This document shows, one piece after another, positions 16,121-24,750 of a stretch of DNA of 64,000 nucleotides. The notes beneath the pieces were generated by a model, which searched no databases, was not told where the DNA came from, and worked only from the letters and a program-made list of their open reading frames with translations. The position numbers were made by a program, and so were the translations under genes. The DNA lies in assembly GCF_003751625.1 (NCBI RefSeq), contig NZ_RJUL01000003.1, positions 186,001 to 250,000 on the forward strand. The letters run 5' to 3'. The DNA comes from Gallaecimonas pentaromativorans. Lineage in GTDB: Bacteria > Pseudomonadota > Gammaproteobacteria > Enterobacterales > Gallaecimonadaceae. Position 1 is the stretch's first letter. Every line of letters starts with the position of its first letter.

Positions 16121-16415
16121 ATTGGTTTGGCTGGTCCAGCCGCTGCCAGAGGTAGCGCTTTCCCAAAGAAAGCGCCAGGGTCCATGCCAGCGAGCCAAGG
16201 CCACCCAACTGCCGAGGCTTACCGCCCCTTGGGCCGCGCCAGACAAAGCCCAGGGCAAAAGCGCCCAGTTGCGCCTCGGGGCTGGCGAGCTTTTTCATAA
16301 CCTGCGCTTTGGCCAGTTGCCGCTGGGCCGAAAGCTGCTTGGTGCGAAGCGCCAATTGCTGCTCTTGCAGGGCCAACTGCTTGTTAAGGCGGGCTTTTTC
16401 ATTCAGTGCCAACAT
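16119..16415 (-). CDS. YqjK-like small protein
   Basis: 98 residues, starting MLALNEKARLNKQL. The start is chosen because AAGGAG lies 7 nt upstream; an upstream in-frame extension inside the previous gene is rejected. The first 45 residues are a Gln/Leu-rich amphipathic, probably coiled-coil helix. The rest is weakly hydrophobic with GGLGSLAWTLALSLGKRYLW. It is third in an operon with a holin-like and a DUF883 protein, matching the yqjD-yqjE-yqjK order of enterobacteria. It overlaps the preceding gene by 17 bp. Function is not established. Confidence 0.65.
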   Translation of the reverse strand: MLALNEKARLNKQLALQEQQLALRTKQLSAQRQLAKAQVMKKLASPEAQLGAFALGFVWRGPRGGKPRQLGGLGSLAWTLALSLGKRYLWQRLDQPNQ

Positions 16416-16797
16416 GGGCTTTCTCCTTAGCAAGCCCCAGGGCTTTGAGGCTGCGGTCGAAGCGCAATTGCCGGGCTTGATGGCAAAGGCCGCGCCACAG
16501 CAACCAGCCGGAGGCCACGCAGGCAAAGGCGCTCAGCAGCAGCACCCAGGGCAACGGCATGCCCAGTTGCCAGATGGCCAGAGCAAAGGCGGCCAGCAGC
16601 AGCAACCAGGCGCTGGCCGCCAGCAGCGCCAGGGCTATGGCCAGGGCCAACATCCGCACTGCGCTGGCAATCACCAACTGGCCTTCGGTCTGGGCCAGGT
16701 TCAGCCAGTCGCCAAGCCAGTGCCAGTGTTCGCTGGCCAGGGCTTTTAAGCGTTCAATATCACCCGGCTCATCGGTACCGGGCGTTGGCTCGCTCAT
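16399..16797 (-). CDS. Phage-holin-family (YqjE-like) membrane protein
   Basis: 132 residues with two long hydrophobic helices at about 44-70 (MLALAIALALLAASAWLLLL) and 75-103, and an N-terminal amphipathic region. This is the usual topology of YqjE/holin-superfamily III proteins. It overlaps the upstream DUF883 gene by 4 bp (ATGA), indicating translational coupling. Family members are membrane proteins of unclear, stress-linked role. Confidence 0.72.
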   Translation of the reverse strand: MSEPTPGTDEPGDIERLKALASEHWHWLGDWLNLAQTEGQLVIASAVRMLALAIALALLAASAWLLLLAAFALAIWQLGMPLPWVLLLSAFACVASGWLLWRGLCHQARQLRFDRSLKALGLAKEKAHVGTE

Positions 16798-17099
16798 TTG
16801 CGGCGAACCAAAGACGCCACCAGGGCGCCGGCCAAAAAGGCGATGCCGAGGGTTTTAACGGGGTGCTCGCGGGTATATTCGCACACCGCGTCGGTCAGCT
16901 CTTTGGAGCGCGCCTTGGCGGTGTCGGCGATGTGCTCGGCCTGGGCACGCATCTCGTCGGCCATGTGATGCAGCTTTTCTTCGCCGCTGCCGGCGGCGCC
17001 GGCGGCTTTATCGATGGCGGCATGGGCCTTGGCGGCTGCCTGCTCGACGGCACTATGGGCGCTGTCCTGCGGATCGGTGCTTTGGGGGGCTTTAGCCAT
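16794..17099 (-). CDS. DUF883 (YqjD/ElaB-like) tail-anchored protein
   Basis: 101 residues. Residues 1-75 are a long charged, Ala-rich helix (AAAKAHAAIDKAAGAAGSGE). Residues about 80-98 form a single C-terminal membrane anchor (HPVKTLGIAFLAGALVASLV) ending RRK. E. coli YqjD and ElaB are inner-membrane, ribosome-associated proteins expressed in stationary phase. AAAGGAG lies just before the ATG. It is the first gene of the yqjD-like operon. Confidence 0.82.
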   Translation of the reverse strand: MAKAPQSTDPQDSAHSAVEQAAAKAHAAIDKAAGAAGSGEEKLHHMADEMRAQAEHIADTAKARSKELTDAVCEYTREHPVKTLGIAFLAGALVASLVRRK

Positions 17100-17134
17100 G
17101 ACAAACTCCTTTGCATTACGAGGGGCAAGCCTTA

Positions 17135-17164
17135 GTTATAGTCCAGCACCCTCCTGGCACTCAA
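17135..17164 (-). promoter_or_regulatory. Promoter of the yqjD-like operon
   Basis: On the minus strand TTGAGT (17164-17159), an 18-bp spacer and TATAAC (17140-17135) lie about 35 nt before the DUF883 start. The match is moderate. Confidence 0.45.
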
Positions 17165-17370
17165 CAACAAGCTTTTGTTTTTAAAGATTAATAAGGTTGA
17201 GTTAATGCACCTGCCTGGCTGGCCTGTGCTTTTTGGCAGTTGTGGCACAAGGCGCGGGCAGGCAGTCTGCTCCCAAACAATGTCAGGGTGTCTGCCCACC
17301 CCACAACACGGTGCAACCAAACGATGCCGGTGGCCTGCAAGGGCCTGACTTCCCTCCAAAGGAGAGCATC

Positions 17371-18954
17371 ATGTACAGGTTTTTTACCCCCAAGGGCTGG
17401 CTGACACTGGCCTGGACCCTGCTGGCGCTGGCAAGCCCGGCGGCGTTGGCCGACAACTGCAACCAGATGCCGGTATCGGGCCAGCTCTATAGCGTTATCA
17501 ACCGTGGCTCCGGCCTGGCGCTGGACGTTAACACCTCAGATACCAGCGGCGCCCCCAACGTCATTACCTACGAGTATTGGGGCGGCACCAACCAACAGTT
17601 TTATTTCAATGACTTGGGCAACGGTTACTGGAGTATCCAGTCAGCCTATAACGGCCAGGTCTTGGATGTGCTCAATTCCTCCAGCTCGGACGGCGCCAAC
17701 ATCATCGTCTTCGACAACTGGAGCGGCAACAACCAGCAATGGCAGCTCAAAGCCTCCAGCAGCGGCGGCTTTAATATTGTCTCCAAGCTGACCGGCAAGT
17801 CGGTGACGGTGGCCGGGGCCACCAATGCGTCCAACGTTTACCAAAACAGTGACGCCGGTATCAGCTCTCAGCGCTGGTATATCAACCCGGTGAGCGGCAG
17901 CTGTGGCGGGAGCGGCAGTGGCAGCGCCAGCTCCCCGGTGGGCTTTGCCGCCATTTCCGGCAGCGACGGCCTGGCCACCACCACCGGCGGCGGCAACGCC
18001 AGCGCCATTACCGTAACCAGTTGCAGCGCCCTGGCCTCGGCCCTTGGCTCAAGCTCGGCGGCGGTCATTCAAATCCCAGACAACACCACCATCAACTGCC
18101 ACTCGGCCAACCGCACTGTGGCGGCCTGCCCTCTGGATTGCGCGCAGTGGAACGACCCGGATAAAACCTGGTACCGGGTGCCGGTGGGCAGCCAAAGTTG
18201 CAGCGAGCTGGGTAGCCCCAATAACAACACCGTAAACGTGGTGCGCAACGAAACCACCCTCACCGTGCGCTCCAACAAGACCCTGGTGGGCCTTGGCAGC
18301 GGCGCCCGGGTGATTGGCGGCAGCTTTAACCTGGGCGGCGCCCGCAATGTCATCATCCGCAACCTCACCATCGAAGACATCAACCCGGCGCTGGTAGAAG
18401 CGGGCGACGGCATCAGCCTTGATGGCAGCAGCCATATCTGGATTGACCATGTGGCCTTCAACAAGATCAGCGACGGCTTTGTCGATATGGTCAACAGCCG
18501 CAACGTCACCCTGAGCTGGAACCGCTTCTACGGCTACAACCCCCAGGTGTGCGCCAACCAGCACTGGTACACCAACCTGGTGGACGACTCTCAAGTGACC
18601 TTCCACCACAACTTTTGGGACCGCGCCGCTGGCCGCAACCCCAAAATTGACGGCGCCTCCAGCCAGGTGCACCTCTTTAACAACTACTGGAAGAACATTA
18701 CCTACTTTGCTGTCGGCGCCGACCACGGCGCCCAGGTTTTACTGCAAAACAACTACTTCGAAAACAGTGCCAAGCCGCACTGGAACCAGGGCTCGGGCTA
18801 CTTCAGCGCGGCGGGCAACACCTACACCGGGGTATCTGCCACCGACCAATACCGCGACAGCGGCGCCACGGTGTTTACCCCGCCCTACCTCTACAGCCCA
18901 GAGCCTGCCTCGGGCCTGGGTAGCGAGGTAGACGGCGGCACCGGGCCGCAATAA
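17371..18954 (+). CDS. Secreted pectate lyase with N-terminal RICIN module
   Basis: 527 residues. The start MYRFFTPKGW has AAGGAG 7 nt upstream; an in-frame extension to 17233 lacks a ribosome site. A signal peptide ends at about ALA27. Residues about 38-175 are a RICIN/CBM13-like beta-trefoil with three QxW-type repeats (NQQFYF, NNQQWQL, SSQRWY). After a Gly/Ser linker, residues about 195-520 are a PL1 right-handed beta-helix with WIDHVAF and the basic active-site segment AAGRNPKIDG. It would cleave pectate by beta-elimination outside the cell. The lectin module would aid substrate binding. Confidence 0.9.
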   Translation: MYRFFTPKGWLTLAWTLLALASPAALADNCNQMPVSGQLYSVINRGSGLALDVNTSDTSGAPNVITYEYWGGTNQQFYFNDLGNGYWSIQSAYNGQVLDVLNSSSSDGANIIVFDNWSGNNQQWQLKASSSGGFNIVSKLTGKSVTVAGATNASNVYQNSDAGISSQRWYINPVSGSCGGSGSGSASSPVGFAAISGSDGLATTTGGGNASAITVTSCSALASALGSSSAAVIQIPDNTTINCHSANRTVAACPLDCAQWNDPDKTWYRVPVGSQSCSELGSPNNNTVNVVRNETTLTVRSNKTLVGLGSGARVIGGSFNLGGARNVIIRNLTIEDINPALVEAGDGISLDGSSHIWIDHVAFNKISDGFVDMVNSRNVTLSWNRFYGYNPQVCANQHWYTNLVDDSQVTFHHNFWDRAAGRNPKIDGASSQVHLFNNYWKNITYFAVGADHGAQVLLQNNYFENSAKPHWNQGSGYFSAAGNTYTGVSATDQYRDSGATVFTPPYLYSPEPASGLGSEVDGGTGPQ

Positions 18955-18980
18955 AAAAAGGCGCCTTGCGGCGCCTTTTT
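18955..18980. terminator. Bidirectional terminator between pectate lyase and lrgB
   Basis: The stem is AAAAAGGCGCC / GGCGCCTTTTT with a TTGC loop. The lrgB stop codon begins at its last base. Confidence 0.92.
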
Positions 18981-19675
18981 CAATGCAAACACCAACTGAG
19001 TAGCGGCGCTGCCAACACGTTCAGCAGCCCCACCAACACCATCACCAAACCGGCAAAGGAGCCCTCCTCCCGGCCAAGCTCCTGGGCCTTGGCGGTGCCC
19101 ACCCCGTGGGCGCCCATGCCCATGGCAGCGCCCTTGGCAAGGGACGAGCGCACCCTAAGGCGCAGCAGCAATACCTCGCCGAGAATGCCGCCGGTAACCC
19201 CGGTTATCACCACAAATACCGCGGTAAGGTCAGGGATACCGCCAATGTCGCCGGACATGGTCATGGCAAAGGGAGTACTGATGGAACGGGGCAACAGGCT
19301 AAGGCGCAGCTGGCCATCAAGGCCCAGGGCGCTGGCCAGGGCATAGCTTGAGGCAATGGCGGTCAGGCTACCGGCCAGCGCCCCTACCGCCAGCACCGGC
19401 CAGTGTTTGCGGATAACGGCCCGCTGCTCATAAATCGGCACCGCAAAGGCCACCGTGGTAGGGCCCAGCAGCGCCAGCAGCCAACCGGTGCCGCGAATGT
19501 AATCTTGGTAGCTTTCGTGCAGCAGCAAGACTGGCAACAGCAGCAGCACCGGAGTCAGCAGTACCGGCGTTAGCCAGCCGTGGCGCCAGCGGCCATGAAT
19601 GCGTTTGGCCAGCAGGTAAAAGCAGATGGTAACGGCAGACCAGAACAGGCTCTGCACTATGGGGTTACTGAGCAT
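18980..19675 (-). CDS. lrgB: LrgB/CidB-family membrane protein
   Basis: 231 residues with six or more hydrophobic helices and family segments LLGPTTVAFAVPIYEQ, LLPRSISTPFAM and MGMGAHGVGTAKA. LrgB partners the holin-like LrgA; the pair affects murein hydrolase activity and, in several bacteria, pyruvate or glycolate transport. It overlaps lrgA by 11 bp, so it is co-translated. A LysR regulator is divergent. Confidence 0.88.
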   Translation of the reverse strand: MLSNPIVQSLFWSAVTICFYLLAKRIHGRWRHGWLTPVLLTPVLLLLPVLLLHESYQDYIRGTGWLLALLGPTTVAFAVPIYEQRAVIRKHWPVLAVGALAGSLTAIASSYALASALGLDGQLRLSLLPRSISTPFAMTMSGDIGGIPDLTAVFVVITGVTGGILGEVLLLRLRVRSSLAKGAAMGMGAHGVGTAKAQELGREEGSFAGLVMVLVGLLNVLAAPLLSWCLH

Positions 19676-20069
19676 CGTGGCCTCGAAGGCGCAGGCAAAG
19701 GTCCATCACCAGGGCGGTAACGCCTACCACCGCCAGGGTGCTGCCGAGGATAACCACCACCACCTTGAGACCCAGCACCCCCAGCAGTTCGTGATGATCG
19801 GTAATGGCCAGCACCGCCGGTACAAAGAACAGCAGCATCTGAGCCAGGTACCAGTCGGCGCCACGGCGCATGGAGGCCAGACTCATCAGCCGGCTACCCA
19901 GCAGCAGCAATACCAGCACCATGCCGGCAATGCCGCCGGTCACCGGCAGCCCGGTCAGGCTCACCAGGGCCTGGCCCAACAGGTAAAACCCGAAAATAAG
20001 CCCTACCTGCAACAGGCGGCTTTGATGAAAACCGTAACGAAAACGGCGGCGCAGGTATTGAGCGGTCAT
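19665..20069 (-). CDS. lrgA: LrgA/CidA-family holin-like protein
   Basis: 134 residues, start MTAQYLRRRF with AAGGAG 7 nt upstream. There are four membrane helices and the family core LGQALVSLTGLPVTGGIAGM followed by LLGSRLM and LLFFVPA. It forms the first gene of a two-gene operon with lrgB. Whether it controls autolysis or metabolite flux here cannot be told from sequence. Confidence 0.86.
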   Translation of the reverse strand: MTAQYLRRRFRYGFHQSRLLQVGLIFGFYLLGQALVSLTGLPVTGGIAGMVLVLLLLGSRLMSLASMRRGADWYLAQMLLFFVPAVLAITDHHELLGVLGLKVVVVILGSTLAVVGVTALVMDLCLRLRGHDAQ

Positions 20070-20140
20070 GGCGTTTCTCCTTGACAGCAAGCTTACTGCG
20101 GGCCAAAACATGTTAAAAATGAATTGATAGAATCCACCGG

Positions 20141-20155
20141 ATTCCAAATTGGAAT
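20141..20155. promoter_or_regulatory. LysR-type palindrome touching the lysR start
   Basis: ATTCCAA and TTGGAAT form a perfect inverted repeat around one central A, ending 4 nt before the lysR ATG (20160). It has the T-N11-A form of LysR boxes. It occupies the place where a Shine-Dalgarno site would be, and none is visible there. Likely autoregulation plus control of divergent lrgAB. Confidence 0.6.
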
Positions 20156-20159
20156 AGTC

Positions 20160-21044
20160 ATGGAATTCAAAAACCTGCGAGCGTTCCTGGAAGTGGTGCG
20201 CCAAGGCGGTTTTTCTCAGGCCGCCAAAAAGCTCTATGCCACCCAGCCCACCATCAGCAAAGCGGTAAAACAACTGGAAGACGAAGTGGGCATGGTGCTG
20301 CTGGATAGAAGCGGCCCCAAAAGCCGCCTGACCAGCGCCGGTGAAGTGGTGTACCAGCGAGCGCTGAGAATGCTGGCCGAGCGCGAAGACTTACAAGCCG
20401 AGCTTGACGAGCTGCGCGGCCTTAAACGCGGCAGCCTGCAACTGGGGCTGCCCCCCATCGGCAGCAGCACCTTGTATGCGCCGGTGTTTGCCCGCTACAA
20501 AAAGCGCTACCCGGGGGTGGATGTGCGGCTGGTGGAGCAAGGCAGCGACCGGCTGCAAGAGATGCTGCAAAACGGCGACATCGAGCTTGGCGCCATCTTG
20601 CTACCGGCCCCGGAGCCCTTTGAAACCCAGATGGTATGCAGTGAGCCGCTGGTGGCGATGCTGCCGGTTGATCACCCGAGGGCCGACCAGGACTCGGTGT
20701 CGCTGGACGAGCTTAAAGACACGCCCTTTATCCTGTTTGAGGCGAGCTTTTCGTTAAACCGCATCTTGATGAGCGCTGCCAGGCGGCGCGGTTTTGCGCC
20801 GCTGGTCACCGCCCGCAGCAGCCAAATCGACTTTATTACCGAGTTGGTGGCCGCCGGCATGGGAGTGAGCTTTTTGCCCCGGCGCATGGCCGAGCAGCGC
20901 CCTCACCCACGGGTGGCAAGGGTGCTGCTGGACGAGCCGCAAACCCAGTGGGACATGGCGATGATCTGGCGCCGCGACGCCTTTTTATCGCCAGCCGCCC
21001 GGGCTTGGCTGGCCATCGTCAAAGAAATTCACCCGCTCAGCTAA
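20160..21044 (+). CDS. LysR-family regulator (CidR-like), divergent from lrgAB
   Basis: 294 residues, start MEFKNLRAFLEVVRQ. The winged helix-turn-helix covers 1-60 (FSQAAKKLYATQPTISKAVKQLE) and the periplasmic-binding-like effector domain about 90-290. Divergence from lrgAB matches the CidR arrangement of other bacteria, so it probably activates that operon in response to a small metabolite. No clear ribosome site precedes the ATG. The 3' end overlaps the convergent oxidoreductase gene by 8 bp, with no terminator between them. Confidence 0.88.
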   Translation: MEFKNLRAFLEVVRQGGFSQAAKKLYATQPTISKAVKQLEDEVGMVLLDRSGPKSRLTSAGEVVYQRALRMLAEREDLQAELDELRGLKRGSLQLGLPPIGSSTLYAPVFARYKKRYPGVDVRLVEQGSDRLQEMLQNGDIELGAILLPAPEPFETQMVCSEPLVAMLPVDHPRADQDSVSLDELKDTPFILFEASFSLNRILMSAARRRGFAPLVTARSSQIDFITELVAAGMGVSFLPRRMAEQRPHPRVARVLLDEPQTQWDMAMIWRRDAFLSPAARAWLAIVKEIHPLS

Positions 21045-21912
21045 GGCCCGCCCGGCGCGCGGCAACGGTGGCCAGGGCCGCCCAGTCCAGCTCGCCATCG
21101 CCATGGGCCATGGCGTCGAGGAAGTTGTCCTTCATGGTGCTGGCAAAGGGCATGGGCACCTTACCGGCCTCACCGGCTTCCAGCGCCAGGCGCACATCTT
21201 TAAGGCCCAGGCTGAGCTTAAAGCCCGCAGGCTGGTACTGCTCATGGGCAATGAGGTTGCCGTAGGTTTTGTAGGCAGGGGCCGCAAAGACGGTATTGGT
21301 GAGCATATCCAAAAATGCCTGGCCGCTGCCGCCGTGGCCGCGCACCAGCGCTGAGGCTTCGCCCATGGTTTCAATGGCGCTGGCCAAGCAAAAGTTGGCG
21401 GCCAGTTTCACCACGTTGGCCTGGGCAGGCGACTCACCAAAGACCCAGGTTTTGGCCCCCAGCACCGCAAACAACGGCTCGGCCTTTTCCAAAAGCGCCG
21501 CCTTGCCCGCCGCCAGGATATTGAGCTTGCCCGCTTCGGCCACGTCCACCCGGCCCAATACCGGCGCACCGATGTAGCCAAGGCCCTGCTGCTGATGCTG
21601 GGCATCAAGGCTTTGTGCCAATTTGAGCGACACCGTGGCCATGTTGATGTGCAAAGCGCCGGTTTTTAGGCTGGCAATGGCGCCGTCGTCCACCAGCACC
21701 TGCTGCACTGTGGCGTCGTCGGCCAGCATCGAGACAAGCACCTCGACATCGCCAAAGTCGGCCGGGCTCTGGGCGCTTTTGGCGCCTAGCGCTACCAGGG
21801 CCTCTACCGGCGCCTGGGAACGGTTCCACACCTTGACGCTAAAACCGGCTTTTACCAGGTTACTGGCCATGGCCTTACCCATGGTGCCAAGACCGATAAA
21901 TCCAATGTTCAT
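21037..21912 (-). CDS. NAD(P)-dependent beta-hydroxyacid dehydrogenase family protein
   Basis: 291 residues, start MNIGFIGLGTMGKAM. AGGAGG lies 5 nt before this ATG and too close to the ATG one codon upstream. The Rossmann motif GFIGLGTMG occupies 4-12. The all-helical C-terminal domain includes the family lysine in NVVKLAANF. It resembles 3-hydroxyisobutyrate, tartronate-semialdehyde and succinate-semialdehyde reductases; the substrate cannot be assigned. It overlaps the convergent lysR by 8 bp. Confidence 0.87.
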   Translation of the reverse strand: MNIGFIGLGTMGKAMASNLVKAGFSVKVWNRSQAPVEALVALGAKSAQSPADFGDVEVLVSMLADDATVQQVLVDDGAIASLKTGALHINMATVSLKLAQSLDAQHQQQGLGYIGAPVLGRVDVAEAGKLNILAAGKAALLEKAEPLFAVLGAKTWVFGESPAQANVVKLAANFCLASAIETMGEASALVRGHGGSGQAFLDMLTNTVFAAPAYKTYGNLIAHEQYQPAGFKLSLGLKDVRLALEAGEAGKVPMPFASTMKDNFLDAMAHGDGELDWAALATVAARRAGLS

Positions 21913-22081
21913 CATTCCTCCTGTTTTTGTGGCCACAGCATGCGCGCCGTGGGGTATAGCCACAAGGTAACAGTCTGTTCTGAACCTTGCCCTTGCAGCT
22001 TGGCGTTCACATCAGCGGCTGAGTTCGATATAACAAAAAGGATGACAACAATATTTCAACCCCTTGCGGAGCCGAGCCGTT

Positions 22082-23857
22082 ATGCCCCTTGTTAGACGCA
22101 CCCTCCTGGCGAGCCCTTTGCTGGCCCTTAGCCTGACCCTGCCCTTAACCAGCTTTGCCGCCTCCTTGCCGCCGGTAGAAGCCAAAAACGGCATGGTGGT
22201 GTCGTCCCAGCGCTTTGCCTCCGAGGCCGGTATCGAGATCCTCAAAATGGGCGGCAACGCGGTAGACGCAGCGGTGGCCGTGGGTTACGCCCAGGCGGTG
22301 GTAAACCCCTGCTGCGGCAATATCGGTGGCGGCGGCTTTATGACCTTGCACCTTAAAGACGGCACCGACACCTTTATCGACTTTCGCGAGATGGCGCCGG
22401 CGGCGGCCAGCGCCACCATGTATCAGGACAAAAACGGTAACCTTATCCCCCACGCCAGCACCCTGGGCTGGGGCTCGGCCGGGGTGCCCGGTACAGTGCG
22501 GGGCATGGAAATGGCCCTCACCAAATACGGCTCCGGCAAGCTGACCCGTGCCCAGATCATGGCGCCGGCCATTCGCCTGGCCCGTGACGGTTTTATCCTC
22601 ACCCGCGGCGACACCGACGTTATCGACACCAGCCTTGGCAAGATGCGCGGCGATAAACAGGCCAAGGGCATCTTCCTGCGCCCCGACGGCAGCCCGCTGC
22701 AACCGGGCGACCGGCTGGTGCAAAAGGCCCTGGCTGACACCCTGGAAGCCATTGCCCAAAAGGGCCCTGACGCCTTTTATAAAGGCAAGATCCCCGAGGC
22801 CATCGAAAAGGCCGCCAAGGCCGGCGGCGGCTACCTGACCGCCAAAGACTTTGCCAACTACCAGGCCAAAGAGCGTACCCCGGTGCGCTGCAGCTACCGC
22901 GGTTACGACTTTATCTCGGCGCCACCGCCCAGCTCCGGCGGCACCACCATGTGTGAAATTCTCAACATCCTCGAAGGCTACGACCTCAAAGCCATGGGCT
23001 ATGGCTCGGCAGACGCCGTGCATTACACGGTAGAAGCCATGCGCCACGCCTATGTGGACCGCAACAGCCTGCTGGGGGACCCGGATTTTGTGAGCATTCC
23101 CATGGATAAGCTCCTGAGCAAAGACTACGCCGCCCAGATCCGCGCCAAAATCGACCCGGTTAAAGCCACTCCCTCCTCCGAACTGGCCGCCGGGGTGCCG
23201 CCCCATGAAAAGCCCCAGACCACCCATTACTCGGTGATAGACAAGGCCGGTAACGCCGTGTCCACCACCTACACCATCAATGGCCGCTTTGGCGGCGGGG
23301 TGATGGCGCCGGGCGCCGGGTTCTGGATGAACGACGAGATGGACGATTTCACCTCCAAGGTGGGCGCCACCAACATGTTCGGCCTGGTGCAGGGCAAGGC
23401 CAATGCCATCGCCCCCGGCAAGCGGCCGCTGTCCTCCATGGCCCCCAGCATCATCACCAAAGACGGCAAAACCTTTATGGTGGTGGGCTCCCCCGGCGGC
23501 TCGCGGATCATCACCATCACCCTCAATACGGTGATGAACGTGATTGATTACGGCATGAATATCCAAGAAGCGGTGAACGCGCCGCGCATTCACCAGCAAT
23601 GGCTGCCCGATGCGGTGTTCTACGAAACCCGAGGCCTGTCGCCCGACACCCTGAAAATCCTTGAAGACCGCGGTTACAAGATGATTGCCCAGCCCCCCTG
23701 GGGCGCCGCCGAGGCCATTATGGTGGGCCTGCCTGGGGTGAAAAACGCCAAGGACTCAAGCGTTAGCGACGCCGCCGTTTCCGGCAAGGTGCGCGAAGGC
23801 TTCTACTACGGCGCCAACGATGCCCGCCGCCCCCAGGGCGCGGCCGTCGGCTACTAA
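22082..23857 (+). CDS. ggt: Gamma-glutamyltranspeptidase
   Basis: A periplasmic or secreted N-terminal-nucleophile hydrolase that cleaves gamma-glutamyl bonds of glutathione and glutamine. 591 residues, typical length. The start MPLVRRTLLASP follows a weak GGAG. The signal peptide ends at about SFAA. The proenzyme self-cleaves before T381 in PQTTHYSVID, which becomes the nucleophile of the small subunit. The substrate loop GRFGGGVMAPGAGF and the SPGGSRI motif are present. It is a single gene with its own terminator. Confidence 0.95.
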   Translation: MPLVRRTLLASPLLALSLTLPLTSFAASLPPVEAKNGMVVSSQRFASEAGIEILKMGGNAVDAAVAVGYAQAVVNPCCGNIGGGGFMTLHLKDGTDTFIDFREMAPAAASATMYQDKNGNLIPHASTLGWGSAGVPGTVRGMEMALTKYGSGKLTRAQIMAPAIRLARDGFILTRGDTDVIDTSLGKMRGDKQAKGIFLRPDGSPLQPGDRLVQKALADTLEAIAQKGPDAFYKGKIPEAIEKAAKAGGGYLTAKDFANYQAKERTPVRCSYRGYDFISAPPPSSGGTTMCEILNILEGYDLKAMGYGSADAVHYTVEAMRHAYVDRNSLLGDPDFVSIPMDKLLSKDYAAQIRAKIDPVKATPSSELAAGVPPHEKPQTTHYSVIDKAGNAVSTTYTINGRFGGGVMAPGAGFWMNDEMDDFTSKVGATNMFGLVQGKANAIAPGKRPLSSMAPSIITKDGKTFMVVGSPGGSRIITITLNTVMNVIDYGMNIQEAVNAPRIHQQWLPDAVFYETRGLSPDTLKILEDRGYKMIAQPPWGAAEAIMVGLPGVKNAKDSSVSDAAVSGKVREGFYYGANDARRPQGAAVGY

Positions 23858-23867
23858 GCCTTCTAGT

Positions 23868-23897
23868 AAAAAGGCCCGCCGGATGGCGGGCTTTTTT
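23868..23897 (+). terminator. Rho-independent terminator after ggt
   Basis: GCCCGCC and GGCGGGC form the stem around GGAT, preceded by AAAAAG and followed by TTTTTT. Confidence 0.92.
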
Positions 23898-23998
23898 GTG
23901 CCTTCAAGGATGAATGTTGGCGTTTACCCGCATTTTACTGCTCGTTCGCCGACAGCGTGTTAAGGTGCCAGCCCTTTTTTGACAGCTAAGGAATGGCC

Positions 23999-24700
23999 AT
24001 GCAGATGTCAGGCCCAGGATGCCTTTTTAAAGTCTTTACCCTTATCGGAATCGCGCTGCTGCTGGGGGCCGGTGCCGCCCTCTACAGCACGGTGCAATTT
24101 CTCGATAGCGCAGCCACGGCCCAAGGCCAGGTGGTGGAGCTTGAAGCCCACCGCGACAGCGACGGCACTACCTATTTCCCGCAAGTGGTGTTTCGCAGCC
24201 TAGACGGCCAAAGCCACCGCTTTACCTCCAGCTCCGGCGCCAACCCGCCCTCCTACCACACCGGCGAGCAGGTTGAGGTGTTATACAGGCCAGAGAACCC
24301 AGGCAAAGCTCGTATCAACGGCTTTTTCTCGCTGTGGGGCGCCAGCCTTATCCTTGCCATCATGGGCCTGTGCTTTAGCGCCATCGGCCTTGGCCGCACG
24401 CTTTATACGCTGATTAAAAAGCGCCGCCAGGCATGGCTTAAAGCCAGCGGCCAGCCGGTTGAGGCCACTATCACCTCGGTAGAAAGAGCCGCCTTTAGCT
24501 ACAACGACGTGCAGCCCTTTGTAATAAGCGCCCAGTGGCAAGACCCGGCCAGCAAACAGGTGTTCGTGTTTCAAAGCGAATACATCTGGTTTGACCCCCT
24601 CGAATATCTGGACCGCGACAGCGTGACCGTGCGTATCGCCCCCGGCAACCCGCGCCAATACTGGATGGACATTAGCTTCCTGCCAGAGCTGGCTAACTGA
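23999..24700 (+). CDS. DUF3592 membrane protein
   Basis: 233 residues. The start MQMSGPGCLF has AAGGA 6 nt upstream; the ATG two codons earlier is too close. Two membrane helices lie at about 11-33 and 107-130. Each is followed by a soluble beta-rich segment with the DUF3592 pattern of a synthesis-like start (GQVVELEAHRDSDG; PVEATITSVERAAF) and an ending such as VEVLYRPENPGKARI and VRIAPGNPRQYW. Function unknown. Confidence 0.75.
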   Translation: MQMSGPGCLFKVFTLIGIALLLGAGAALYSTVQFLDSAATAQGQVVELEAHRDSDGTTYFPQVVFRSLDGQSHRFTSSSGANPPSYHTGEQVEVLYRPENPGKARINGFFSLWGASLILAIMGLCFSAIGLGRTLYTLIKKRRQAWLKASGQPVEATITSVERAAFSYNDVQPFVISAQWQDPASKQVFVFQSEYIWFDPLEYLDRDSVTVRIAPGNPRQYWMDISFLPELAN

Positions 24701-24750
24701 GGCGCGGCAATTACGGTAAACTGGCCGGGCTTTTGATTGAAGGACCTGCC

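Noticed and set aside
16399-16797. Prophage holin
   Set aside because: No phage genes are near. The yqjD-yqjE-yqjK-like order points to the chromosomal stress operon.
22145-23599. 484-codon open frame antisense to ggt
   Set aside because: It is a shadow of the ggt codon pattern. It has no start signal and no recognisable domain.
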